Positions 38,223 to 47,805 of a stretch of DNA of 53,138 nucleotides are shown in pieces. Under the pieces are notes generated by a model. It saw only the letters and a list, made by a program, of their open reading frames with translations. It was not told the origin of the DNA and did no database searches. Positions within the stretch are counted from its first letter, which is position 1; each line of letters starts with the position of its first letter. Source of the stretch: Burkholderiales bacterium 68-10 (lineage in GTDB: Bacteria; Pseudomonadota; Gammaproteobacteria; Burkholderiales; Burkholderiaceae_C). The stretch spans positions 58,101-111,238 of the forward strand of contig MKTG01000072.1 in NCBI GenBank assembly GCA_001897615.1, given 5' to 3'. A program made the translations under genes and the position numbers.

Positions 38223-39215
38223 ATGGTGGAACACCCCACCCCCGATTCACCACGCCCGCCAATGCCACCGACCGCTCCCCCGCTGGGCCAGGCCAGCTTC
38301 CTGCCCGCCCTGGACGCCGCGCGCGCCGCCGCTGGCGCGCAGCATTATCCGGCCGGCAGCCTGTACGTGGTGGCCACGCCCATCGGCAACCTGGCCGACA
38401 TCACGCTGCGTGCCCTGCACCTGCTGACACTGGCCGACGCCATCGCCTGCGAGGACACGCGCCACACCAACCATCTGCTGCGCGCCTACGGCATCGACGG
38501 CAAGCCGCTGCTGGCGCTGCACGAGCACAACGAGGCCGAGGCCGCGCAAGCCGTGGTCGCGCGCCTGCAGGCCGGCCAGCGCGTGGCCTACGTCAGCGAT
38601 GCCGGCACACCGGCCGTGAGCGACCCTGGCGCGCGGCTGGTGGCGGCCTGCGCCGCCGCCAGTCTGCGCGTGGTGCCGCTGCCCGGTGCCAGCAGCGTGA
38701 CCACCGCCATCAGTGCCGCCGGTCTGGGAGGTGATGGCCAGTTCCTGTTCCACGGTTTTCTGCCCGCCAAAACCGGCGAACGCCAGTCGGCGGTGCAAGC
38801 GCTGGCCGCCGAGCCGCGCGCCGTGGTGCTGCTGGAGGCGCCGCACCGCATCGCCGCCCTGGCCGACGCCCTGGCCACGCTGGGCGAGCGCCGCGTCACC
38901 GTGGCGCGCGAGCTGACCAAGCAGTTCGAGCAGATCGCCACCACGACCTGCGCCGCGCTGCCCGCCTGGCTGGCGCAGGACGCGCAGCGCCAGCGCGGCG
39001 AGTTCGCGCTGGTGCTGCACCCGCAGGAAATGCACGCCACCGCGCACGACAGCGAGCGCCTGCTGCGCCTGCTGCTGGCCGAGCTGCCGCTGAAAAGCGC
39101 GGTGCGGCTGGCGGCCGACATCACCGGGGCGCCGCGCAATGCGCTGTACGAGCGGGCGCTGGCCTTGAAATCAACGCCAGGAAATGGCCACGACGGCCAA
39201 GGAACCCCCGCATAG
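38223..39215 (+). CDS. rsmI: 16S rRNA (cytidine(1402)-2'-O)-methyltransferase
   Basis: GSLYVVATPIGNLADITLRALHLL, CEDTRHTNHLL, YVSDAGTPAVSDPGARLV. Confidence 0.96.
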   Translation: MVEHPTPDSPRPPMPPTAPPLGQASFLPALDAARAAAGAQHYPAGSLYVVATPIGNLADITLRALHLLTLADAIACEDTRHTNHLLRAYGIDGKPLLALHEHNEAEAAQAVVARLQAGQRVAYVSDAGTPAVSDPGARLVAACAAASLRVVPLPGASSVTTAISAAGLGGDGQFLFHGFLPAKTGERQSAVQALAAEPRAVVLLEAPHRIAALADALATLGERRVTVARELTKQFEQIATTTCAALPAWLAQDAQRQRGEFALVLHPQEMHATAHDSERLLRLLLAELPLKSAVRLAADITGAPRNALYERALALKSTPGNGHDGQGTPA

Positions 39216-39310
39216 GCTCGCGCGACGCAGGCGAGGGGGTCGAGCCGCGCCGCCCTTGCCCCACGGCAATCCGCCCAGCTCGCCCAGCCACGCCGAATTC
39301 AGAGTCAGAT

Positions 39311-39366
39311 CAGGCGACAGCGCTTATGCAGACTGCGCAGACAGCTATGTTATTCATAGCTATCGC
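39311..39366 (-). repeat. Dispersed repeat family A, intergenic (rsmI / SEC-C gene)
   Basis: Reverse complement GATAGCTATGAATAACATAGCTGTCTGCGCAGTCTGCATAAGCGCTGTCGCCTGATC. Confidence 0.7.
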
Positions 39367-39383
39367 AGGTGGGACACCGTGGC

Positions 39384-40208
<825 letters not shown>

Positions 40209-40267
40209 GGGCAGGCTCCGCGCCGGGGCGCAAACGCGCATGGTAACGGCGCGCGGGGCTTGGCCTC

Positions 40268-41173
40268 TCAGCGCCTGCGCAGGCCCAGCCATATCACGGC
40301 GCCGACCACCACCAGTGCGCCGGCCACCTGCACCGGCGCCACGGCCTGCCCCAGCACCAGCCAGGCCAGGATGAGGGCGAACACCGGCTCCACGTTCATG
40401 ATGGCCGAGTTGCCCACCACGCCCAGGCGCGGCAGCACGGTGAACAGCAGGGTGATGCCGGTGCCGTACAGCAGGGTCAGCAGCGCCAGCCCCCACCAGC
40501 CGGGCGCGGCCCGCGGCAGCGCCAGCCCGCCCCCTGCCAGCGCCGCCGCGCCGGCCAGCAGGCCGACGATGGCCATGGTGGCAAAGGTGCGCAGGCGCCC
40601 GTCCAGCCCGCCGGCCTCGTGCTGCGTCAGCACCAGCGCCAGGCCGAAGGTGGCGGCCGCGCCCAGCGCAAACGCCACGCCGGCGCCGATCTGGTGCCAC
40701 TGGCCGGCCGCCCCCAGGCCGGAGGCTGCCCCCAGCACGTCCAGCGCCAGCACCAGGCCCAGCAGGATCACCGGCATGGCGATGAGCACCGTGCGCTCGG
40801 GTCGGTGCTGGTAGAGCACGCGCGCCCACAGCGCCGTCATCAGCGGGAAGCTGTTGAACACCAGCAGCGCCAGCGCCACCGGCAGCCGCGCCACGGCCGA
40901 ATACAGGCACAGGCTCTGCACCGCCACCAGCGCGCCGATCAGCGGCAGCGCCTTGCGCTGGCGGGCGTTCAGCGTCAGCGGCACCCGCTGGATCAGCAGC
41001 AACGCGCCCACCACCAGTGCCGTGCCGACGCTGCGCACGGTGACGGCGGTGGGCACGTCCACCCCATGGTTGAAGGCCATCCGCGCCGACACATGGTTGG
41101 CCGCCATCAGCAGGGCGATCAGCAGCAGCGTGGCAAAACCGGCGGCCGCGCGCGCCGACAGGCGATCAGACAT
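40268..41173 (-). CDS. EamA/DMT family transporter
   Basis: 10-TM DMT-type sequence. Confidence 0.88.
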   Translation of the reverse strand: MSDRLSARAAAGFATLLLIALLMAANHVSARMAFNHGVDVPTAVTVRSVGTALVVGALLLIQRVPLTLNARQRKALPLIGALVAVQSLCLYSAVARLPVALALLVFNSFPLMTALWARVLYQHRPERTVLIAMPVILLGLVLALDVLGAASGLGAAGQWHQIGAGVAFALGAAATFGLALVLTQHEAGGLDGRLRTFATMAIVGLLAGAAALAGGGLALPRAAPGWWGLALLTLLYGTGITLLFTVLPRLGVVGNSAIMNVEPVFALILAWLVLGQAVAPVQVAGALVVVGAVIWLGLRRR

Positions 41174-42164
41174 ACAGCCCGCGCACCCGCGCATGCAGCC
41201 GCGCCAGGCCCAGCAGCGCGTCGGTGAAGGGCGTGGCCACGCCGGTCAGCTGCCCCAGCTCGCGCACCGAGGCGACCAGCGCGTCCAGCTCGACCGACCG
41301 GCCGGCCTCCACGTCCTGCAGCATCGAGGGCTTGAAGGCGCCCAGCTTGCGCGTCACCGCATGGCGATCCTCGGGCGTCTGATCGATCGGCACGCCGATG
41401 CGCGCGCCGATCTCGCGCGCCTCCAGCATCACGGCGCTGACGAAGCCGCGCGCCAGATCGTCATCCAGGATGCGGTCGGCGGTGGCGCCGGTGAAGGCGC
41501 TGATGGGGTTGATCGTCATATTGCCCCATAGCTTGTACCAGACGTCCTTCTGGATCTGTGCCGACACCGTTGTGTCGAAGCCTGCCTGGCGCAGCAGCGC
41601 CGCCAGTGACGCGAGGCGCGGCGTGTCGCCGCCGGCCGGCTCGCCCACGATCAGGCCGTTGCCGAAGTGGCGCCGGATCACGCCCGGCTCGTCGACCGAG
41701 CAGCTGGCATGCACCACGCAGCCGATCACGCGCCGCGCGTCGATGGCCTGCGCGATGGCGCCGCCCGGATCGACCGACTCCAGCCGCGTGCCGGCCAGCG
41801 GCCCGCCAAAGCCCTGCAAAAACCACCACGGCACGCCGTTCATGGCCGTCAGCACGGCGGTATCCGGGCCCAGCAGCGGCGCGATGGCGCGCGCCACCTC
41901 GGCCATGGCCGGCGCCTTGACGGCGACGATCACCAGGTCTTGCGGGCCCAGATCAAACGGGCTGTCGCTGGCCTGCACGGCAAACGCACGCTCGGCCACC
42001 GCGCCATCGGCCCCCGCCTCGCGCAGGCGCAGCCCGTGCGTGCGCAACGCCGCCAGCGTGGCGCCGCGCGCCACCGCGCTCACGGCAGCGCCCTGTGCGG
42101 CCAGCCGCGCGCCCAGCCAGCCACCGATGGCGCCGGCGCCGTAGATGCAGATTTTTTGAGTCAT
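41166..42164 (-). CDS. 2-dehydropantoate 2-reductase (ketopantoate reductase family)
   Basis: KICIYGAGAIGGWLGARLA; NDxxPISAFTGAT-like NMTINPISAFTGATADRIL. Confidence 0.92.
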   Translation of the reverse strand: MTQKICIYGAGAIGGWLGARLAAQGAAVSAVARGATLAALRTHGLRLREAGADGAVAERAFAVQASDSPFDLGPQDLVIVAVKAPAMAEVARAIAPLLGPDTAVLTAMNGVPWWFLQGFGGPLAGTRLESVDPGGAIAQAIDARRVIGCVVHASCSVDEPGVIRRHFGNGLIVGEPAGGDTPRLASLAALLRQAGFDTTVSAQIQKDVWYKLWGNMTINPISAFTGATADRILDDDLARGFVSAVMLEAREIGARIGVPIDQTPEDRHAVTRKLGAFKPSMLQDVEAGRSVELDALVASVRELGQLTGVATPFTDALLGLARLHARVRGLYV

Positions 42165-42225
42165 ATTGGTCTTCAGCGCTTTACCATCAAGCGCAAACAG
42201 CTATATATTTGATAGTTAACTTGAC
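42161..42225 (-). repeat. Dispersed repeat family A, intergenic, carries the ketopantoate reductase start codon
   Basis: Reverse complement ACTATCAAATATATAGCTGTTTGCGCTTGATGGTAAAGCGCTGAAGACCAATATGACTC. Confidence 0.8.
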
Positions 42226-42235
42226 GCCGACCAGA

Positions 42236-42664
42236 TCAACCCAGGCTGCCCAGATGCCGCTGCGCGGCCTGCGCCAGGCCCTGATCGAAAGTGACCAGTG
42301 GGCACTTCAGCGCCTCGGCCAGCCACAAATAGCTGGCGTCGTAGGCGCTGAGCTGGTAGCGCTGGGCCAGGGCAAAACCGGGTGCCATCTCGACTTCGTG
42401 CAACTCGACGTCCAGCACCAGCGCATCGGCCAAGCCCGGCAGGGCGTGCGCTTCGCCACGCCGATGCTTCTTGAGCGCGACGTTGGTGATTTCGTACATC
42501 AGCAGGTGCGGCGCATGGATAGCGCGGCCTTGCAGGTGATCTTGCGCGACGTCGTACCAATGCTCGCGGAACACCAGCCCGGCCAGCACCGAGCAGTCGA
42601 TGACCACCGCGGGGCGCACCAGGTACCGCGCGGGCGGCTCGGCCACGTGCAAGCGCAAGCTCAT
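42236..42664 (-). CDS. PIN-domain toxin (VapC/FitB-like)
   Basis: VIDCSVLAGLVF, LMYEITNVALKK, LSAYDASYLWLAEALKCPLVTFDQGLA PIN acid residues. Confidence 0.88.
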   Translation of the reverse strand: MSLRLHVAEPPARYLVRPAVVIDCSVLAGLVFREHWYDVAQDHLQGRAIHAPHLLMYEITNVALKKHRRGEAHALPGLADALVLDVELHEVEMAPGFALAQRYQLSAYDASYLWLAEALKCPLVTFDQGLAQAAQRHLGSLG

Positions 42665-42960
42665 CGGCTGTCGCGGTCTTCGCGGATGAGCTGCACGCTG
42701 TTGCTCTGGTCGTGGATGGGCTCGGGGTACTTGGCCCGCAGCTCGGCGTAGATCTGGTCGATGCTCTTCCAGCCGCGGCGCACGCCGGGCGGGCGAGTGG
42801 GTGCGCCGGCCACGGGGGCGCTGGTGACCTGGTCTTCGCGCGCGGCCTGCTCGATGATGCTCATCAGCTCGCCCTGCAGCGAGCGGTGGTTGCGCGCGGC
42901 GCGCTGGCGCAGATGCTCGGCCAGGGGCTCGGGAACGTCCTTGATGGTCAGCGTGGTCAT
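42661..42960 (-). CDS. Ribbon-helix-helix antitoxin (FitA-like)
   Basis: MTTLTIKDVPEPLAEHLRQRAARNHRSLQGELMSIIEQA; ATGA overlap with the PIN toxin. Confidence 0.88.
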   Translation of the reverse strand: MTTLTIKDVPEPLAEHLRQRAARNHRSLQGELMSIIEQAAREDQVTSAPVAGAPTRPPGVRRGWKSIDQIYAELRAKYPEPIHDQSNSVQLIREDRDSR

Positions 42961-42980
42961 GGCTTAGGGCTCGATGGATT

Positions 42981-43009
42981 CGAAATGCATCCGATTTGAA
43001 TGCATTTCG
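42981..43009. promoter_or_regulatory. Probable TA autoregulatory operator
   Basis: Perfect 10-bp inverted repeat CGAAATGCAT-ccgatttga-ATGCATTTCG 21 bp upstream of the antitoxin ATG. Confidence 0.75.
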
Positions 43010-43035
43010 GCGCCATCGTCAACGGCGCGAGTGGC

Positions 43036-43797
43036 TCACTCGCGCCAGCCACGGTCCATGCGATCGACCTGCCGCACCAGCGCGTCGAACACATCCTGCC
43101 CCGCACCGCGTGCGGGGTCGAACTGGAACGAGTCGCGCGTGCACTGCGCCGCAATGGCCTCGGGCACCGGCAGGGGCGCGCCCATGCTTTGCGTGGCCAG
43201 CTGGATCTCGCAGGCGCGCTGCAGCGTCCACAGCACGGCAAAGGCCAGCGGCAGGGTTTGGCCCCAGGACAGCAAGCCGTGGTTGCGCAGGATGACGGCT
43301 TTTCGGTTACCAATGCTTTGAACGACCCGCGGCCCTTCGTCGGCACGGATGGTGATGCCCTCGAAGTCGTGATAGGCCACCATGCCGTGCAGCTGCGCGC
43401 TGTAGAAGTTGCTTTGCGACAGCCCGCTGGCCAGCGAGGCCACCGCCACGCCCGCCGTGGTGTGCGTGTGCATGACGCAGTGCGCGCCCTCCACGCCGTC
43501 GTGAATGCAGCTGTGCAGCACGTAGCCGGCCGGGTTGATGGGGTACTTCGACTCGCACAGGATGTCGCCCGCCAGATTGATCTTGACCAGGTTGCTGGCC
43601 GTCACTTCGCTGTAGTGCAAGCCGAAGGGGTTGATCAGGAAATGCTTGTCGCCGCCCGTGGCGCTTTCGGGTACGCGCAGGGTGATGTGGTTGTAGATCA
43701 TCTCGGTCCAGCCGAGCAGCGCGAACACGCGGTAGCAGGCGGCCAGTTGCAGGCGTGCGGCGCGCTCGTCGGGGTGGCAGGTGTCGAGCAGGCTCAT
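43036..43797 (-). CDS. Class II aldolase/adducin family protein
   Basis: NHITLRVPE...FLINPFGLHYSEVTASNLVKI...HCVMHTHTTAG. Confidence 0.92.
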   Translation of the reverse strand: MSLLDTCHPDERAARLQLAACYRVFALLGWTEMIYNHITLRVPESATGGDKHFLINPFGLHYSEVTASNLVKINLAGDILCESKYPINPAGYVLHSCIHDGVEGAHCVMHTHTTAGVAVASLASGLSQSNFYSAQLHGMVAYHDFEGITIRADEGPRVVQSIGNRKAVILRNHGLLSWGQTLPLAFAVLWTLQRACEIQLATQSMGAPLPVPEAIAAQCTRDSFQFDPARGAGQDVFDALVRQVDRMDRGWRE

Positions 43798-43799
43798 GG

Positions 43800-44642
43800 T
43801 CAGGCCTTCTTCAGGATGGCGTCGAAGTCGCTGGCCGCATGGCGCTCGCGCAGGCCGCCGTTGCGGCGGTTCACCAGCCGGCCGCGCTGCACGCCGGGGC
43901 GCGCCGCCACCTGCTTTTGCCAGCGCAGCACGTTCTGGTACGAGGCGGCGCCCAGAAACTCGGCCGCGTTGTAGGCCTCGCCCACCACCAGCGCGCCGTA
44001 CCAGGGCCAGATCGCCATGTCGGCGATGCTGTAGTCGCTGCCGGCCACGTATTCATGCTGGGCGAGCTGCTGGTCCAGCAGGTCAAGCTGGCGCTTGACC
44101 TCCATGGTGAAGCGGTCGATCGGGTATTGCTGCTTTTCGTTGGCGTAGGCGTAGAAATGCCCGAATCCGCCGCCCAGGTAGGGCGTGGCGCCCATCTGCC
44201 AGAACAGCCACGACAGGCAGGCCGCGCGCGCCTTTGGTGCGCCGGGAATGAAAGCGCCGAACTTTTCGGCCAGGTACAGCAGGATGGCGCCGGACTCGAA
44301 CACCGGGATGGCCGGCGACACGCCGCGGTCGACCAGCGCCGGGATCTTGGAATTGGGGTTGACCGCGACAAAGCCGCTGCCGAACTGATCGCCCTCGCCG
44401 ATGTCGATCAGCCAGGCGTCGTATTCGGCACCCGCAATGCCTTTTTGCAGCAGCTCCTCCAGCAGGATCGTCACCTTCTGGCCGTTGGGCGTGGCCAGCG
44501 AATACAGCTGCAGCGGGTGCTGGCCCACCGGCAGCTCGCGCTCGAAGCGCGCCCCGGCCGTAGGGCGGTTGATGCTGGCGAACTTGTTGTCCTCTTTGGG
44601 CTGCCATTGCCAGACTTTGGGCGGGACGTAGGAGGTGCTCAT
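43800..44642 (-). CDS. yghU: Glutathione-dependent disulfide-bond oxidoreductase (YghU-like)
   Basis: MSTSYVPPKVWQWQ...FASINRPTAGARFERELPVGQHPLQLYSLATPNGQKVTILLEELL. Confidence 0.92.
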   Translation of the reverse strand: MSTSYVPPKVWQWQPKEDNKFASINRPTAGARFERELPVGQHPLQLYSLATPNGQKVTILLEELLQKGIAGAEYDAWLIDIGEGDQFGSGFVAVNPNSKIPALVDRGVSPAIPVFESGAILLYLAEKFGAFIPGAPKARAACLSWLFWQMGATPYLGGGFGHFYAYANEKQQYPIDRFTMEVKRQLDLLDQQLAQHEYVAGSDYSIADMAIWPWYGALVVGEAYNAAEFLGAASYQNVLRWQKQVAARPGVQRGRLVNRRNGGLRERHAASDFDAILKKA

Positions 44643-44677
44643 GTCGGTGCTCTGTGTTGCCGGCGAATGCGACGCCA

Positions 44678-45469
44678 TCAGCCGCTCTTGAAATGGCTGG
44701 CCAGCGCACTGGTTTCGCGCGCCAGCACGTTGGTATCCAACCCCACGGCGACAAAGGTGGCGCCCCAGTCCAGATAGCGCTGGGCGCTGGCACGGTCGGG
44801 TGAGAGGTTGCCCGCCGCCTTGCCAGCGGCCACGATGCGGCGCGTGGCGTCTTCCATCAGGGCCTGCATCTCGGGGTGAGCGGGATTGCCGCGATGGCCC
44901 ATGGAGGCCGACAGGTCGGCCGGGCCGATGAAGATGCCGTCCACGCCATCGACGGCGGCAATCGCCTCCAGGTTGTCGATGGCGGTCCGCGTTTCGGCCT
45001 GCACCAGGATGCACAGGCGATCGTTGGCCTCGTGCACGTATTGCGGCCAGCGGCCCCAGCGCGCGGCGCGTCCGCCGGCCATGCCGCGAATGCCGCCGGC
45101 GCCGCCCTCGCCCGGATAGCGCGCGGCGCGCACGATGGCCGCCGCCTGCTCGGGCGTGTCGACCATGGGCACCAGCAGGGTTTGCACACCCAGGTCGAGG
45201 TACTGCTTGATCAACATCTCGCCCACGTAGCCGTGGCCCATGGGCAGGCGGGCGATGGCGTGGGTCTGCGGGTAGGCGGCGATGGTCTGCAATTGATGCA
45301 GGATGGTCTCCAGGCTGTGATAGGTGTGCTCGCCGTCGATCAGCAGCCAGTCGAAGCCGGCGCCGGCGGCGATTTCGGCCACCGTGGTGTTGGGCAGGTT
45401 GAGCCAGAAGCCGATCTGGCGGCGCTGGTTCTGCAGCGCCTGCTTGAAGGGGTTGACGGGGGTTTGCAT
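44678..45469 (-). CDS. hpaI: 4-hydroxy-2-oxoheptanedioate aldolase
   Basis: GFDWLLIDGEHTYHSLETILHQLQ, VDGIFIGPADLSASMGHRGNPAHPEM. Confidence 0.93.
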   Translation of the reverse strand: MQTPVNPFKQALQNQRRQIGFWLNLPNTTVAEIAAGAGFDWLLIDGEHTYHSLETILHQLQTIAAYPQTHAIARLPMGHGYVGEMLIKQYLDLGVQTLLVPMVDTPEQAAAIVRAARYPGEGGAGGIRGMAGGRAARWGRWPQYVHEANDRLCILVQAETRTAIDNLEAIAAVDGVDGIFIGPADLSASMGHRGNPAHPEMQALMEDATRRIVAAGKAAGNLSPDRASAQRYLDWGATFVAVGLDTNVLARETSALASHFKSG

Positions 45470-45474
45470 GGTGT

Positions 45475-46290
45475 TCAGGTGAATTGGAATTGCAGCGTGC
45501 CCAGCGGGCCGTAGTCGGCCTCGAACACATCGCCGGCTTTGGCCGCGACGGGGCGGGTGAAGGAGCCGGCCAGCACGATCTGCCCGGCCTTGAGCTGCTC
45601 GCCCCAGGGCGCCAGCTTGTTGGCCAGCCAGGCGATGCCGATGGCCGGGTCGCCCTGCACGCCGGCGGCCAGGCCCGTTTCTTCGACCATGCCGTTTTGT
45701 CGCAGGATGGCGCCGACCCAGGGGCGGCTGATGGCGCGCGCATCAGCCCGGCTGGCGCCCACCACGATGCCGGCGTTGGCGGCGTTGTCGCTGATGGTGT
45801 CCTGGACCTTGCGCATGGCGCGCGTGTGGCGGTCGAACTGTTCGATGCGGGCGTCGATGATCTCGATGGCGGGCGTGACGTAGTCGGTGGCGGCCAGCAC
45901 CTGTTCCACGTCCACGTGGGGTCCCTTCAGGTCGGCCTTGAGCACGAAGGCCAGCTCGACCTCGACGCGCGGGGCGATGAAGCGCTGGGTGGAGATGGCC
46001 AGCACCTGCCCGGGTGTGCAGGTGTAGAGCATGCTGTCCAGCAGGGTGCCGTAGTCCGGTTCGTCGATCTGGCTGGAGATCTGCATGGCGCGCGATGTGA
46101 GGCCGATCTTGTGGCCGATGACCTTGCGCCCCTGCGCCAGTTGCAGCGCCACCCAGGCGCGGCTGATGCGGTAGCCGTCCTGCACGGTCATGCCGGGAAA
46201 GCGCTTGGAAAAATGCTCGACGGGCTGGCGCGAGCGCTCGCTGGCGTGCAATTCGGCGGCAAGCTGCTGGATCTGGTCGTCGGTCAGCAT
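45475..46290 (-). CDS. hpaH: 2-oxo-hept-4-ene-1,7-dioate hydratase
   Basis: TVQDGYRISRAWVALQLAQGRKVIGHKIGLTSRAMQ; cluster context. Confidence 0.92.
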   Translation of the reverse strand: MLTDDQIQQLAAELHASERSRQPVEHFSKRFPGMTVQDGYRISRAWVALQLAQGRKVIGHKIGLTSRAMQISSQIDEPDYGTLLDSMLYTCTPGQVLAISTQRFIAPRVEVELAFVLKADLKGPHVDVEQVLAATDYVTPAIEIIDARIEQFDRHTRAMRKVQDTISDNAANAGIVVGASRADARAISRPWVGAILRQNGMVEETGLAAGVQGDPAIGIAWLANKLAPWGEQLKAGQIVLAGSFTRPVAAKAGDVFEADYGPLGTLQFQFT

Positions 46291-46291
46291 G

Positions 46292-46750
46292 TCAGGGCTT
46301 CTTGAACAAGGGGTGCAGGGTGCTGTGCTTGGCGTCGAAGACTTCAGGGCCTTCGTCGACCTGCACCGTCAGGCCGATGTGGCGCGTGGCCATCAGCGGG
46401 TCGAGTCGGGCGCGCAGCGCGGCGGTGATGGCCTGGCCGGCCGCCTGCTGCGTGGCCGCGCTGCGGCCGCGCGCCATGCGTAGGTTGGCGTACATGAAGG
46501 CGTATTCGCCCGGGTCGGGGCTGCTGATGCCGGTCTTGCCACTGCCCACGGCGCGCCCGGCGACGCCGCCGTCGGCCAGCGCGAAGTGCGGCGCCGGATA
46601 GGCCAGCACGCGCGTGCCGCCAGTGGGAAACACCTGGGCGCCCGCCTCGTCGCGCACCGCCAGCATGGCGTCGGCGGCGTCGCGGCACAGGGCGGGCATG
46701 TCGACGATGGCGTCGAGGTTGCCGGAGTAGAGGATGACGAGGTGGGGCAT
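46292..46750 (-). CDS. hpaF: 5-carboxymethyl-2-hydroxymuconate delta-isomerase
   Basis: MPHLVILYSGNLDAIVDM with N-terminal MPH; cluster context. Confidence 0.88.
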   Translation of the reverse strand: MPHLVILYSGNLDAIVDMPALCRDAADAMLAVRDEAGAQVFPTGGTRVLAYPAPHFALADGGVAGRAVGSGKTGISSPDPGEYAFMYANLRMARGRSAATQQAAGQAITAALRARLDPLMATRHIGLTVQVDEGPEVFDAKHSTLHPLFKKP

Positions 46751-46777
46751 GGTGAATTCAGTCAACCAGACAGATCT

Positions 46778-46864
46778 GTCATTGCGAGGAGTGCAGCGAC
46801 GAAGCAATCCATGTGCGTTCGATTCGGCGCGGCGGCTGGATTGCTTCGCTGCGCTCGCAATGAC
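46778..46864. repeat. Palindromic intergenic repeat, family D (GTCATTGCGAGgag.GCAGCGACGAAGCAATCCA...TGGATTGCTTCGCTGCGCTCGCAATGAC)
   Basis: ~28-34 bp near-perfect inverted repeat between hpaD and hpaF. Confidence 0.85.
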
Positions 46865-46881
46865 GAAACAAAGGTCACGAC

Positions 46882-47805
46882 TTACAGTCGGGGAAAGGCC
46901 CTGAAGCCGGTCGCGCGCGAAGCCTCGGGCCCTGGCACCGCGCTGCCGTCCTGCCTTGTCACCGGAAACACGGCGTTCATCTGCCCCGTTCCCGACGCCG
47001 CGAAGTAGGGCGTGATGACCTCCATCTTGCCGTCATACGCCGACCAGCCCAACGCGCCCAGCAGCATGGCGGTGTCGTGCATCATGCCTTCGCCGTGGCC
47101 CTTGGTGGCGTACTCGGGCAGCATGGCGCAGAAGTCGGTCCATTCGCCGTTCTTCCACATCTGGATCACCTCGTGGTCCAGCCGCTCCAGCAACGGGCTC
47201 CAGATCTTGAAGGCGAATTCGGGCGCCAGGCCGTTTTGCGCGAAGCGGTGCGACAGCGAGCCGCTGGCGAGGAACGCCACCTTGCCGTCGTAATGCTTCT
47301 CGACCGCCTCGCGCATGGCCCAGCCCAGACGAGCGCTATCATTCAGATAGTGACTGGTGCACAGTGCAGACACCGACACCACCTTGAAATGCTCGTCCGC
47401 ATTCATGTAGCGCATCGGCACCAGCGTGCCGTATTCGGGCTGCAGCGAGGTGGCGTCGTGCGCCAGCGTCTCCACCCCCTGCTCGTTGCACACCTGGGCC
47501 AGCAGCCGCCCCAGCTCGGGGTTGCCGTTGAAGCCGTAGGCCATGTTGCTGATGAAGTGCGGTAGCTCGTTGCTGGTGTACGTGCCCTGCCAGCGCGGCG
47601 CGCAGTTGAGGTGGTAGGTGGCGTTGACCAGCCAGTGGGTGTCGAACACCACCAGCGTGTCCACCCCCAACTCGCGGCAGCGGCGGCCGATTTCCTTGTG
47701 GCCGTCGATGGCGTCCTGGCGCGTGCCCTGGCGCGCGCCGGGCAGCTCGCTCAGGTACATGCTGGGCACGTGGGTGATCTTGGCGGCGAGGGCGAGTTGT
47801 CCCAT
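46882..47805 (-). CDS. hpaD: 3,4-dihydroxyphenylacetate 2,3-dioxygenase (homoprotocatechuate extradiol dioxygenase)
   Basis: ITHVPSMYLSELPG, VDTLVVFDTHWLVNATYHLN, FLASGSLSHRFAQNG type III extradiol dioxygenase motifs. Confidence 0.93.
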   Translation of the reverse strand: MGQLALAAKITHVPSMYLSELPGARQGTRQDAIDGHKEIGRRCRELGVDTLVVFDTHWLVNATYHLNCAPRWQGTYTSNELPHFISNMAYGFNGNPELGRLLAQVCNEQGVETLAHDATSLQPEYGTLVPMRYMNADEHFKVVSVSALCTSHYLNDSARLGWAMREAVEKHYDGKVAFLASGSLSHRFAQNGLAPEFAFKIWSPLLERLDHEVIQMWKNGEWTDFCAMLPEYATKGHGEGMMHDTAMLLGALGWSAYDGKMEVITPYFAASGTGQMNAVFPVTRQDGSAVPGPEASRATGFRAFPRL

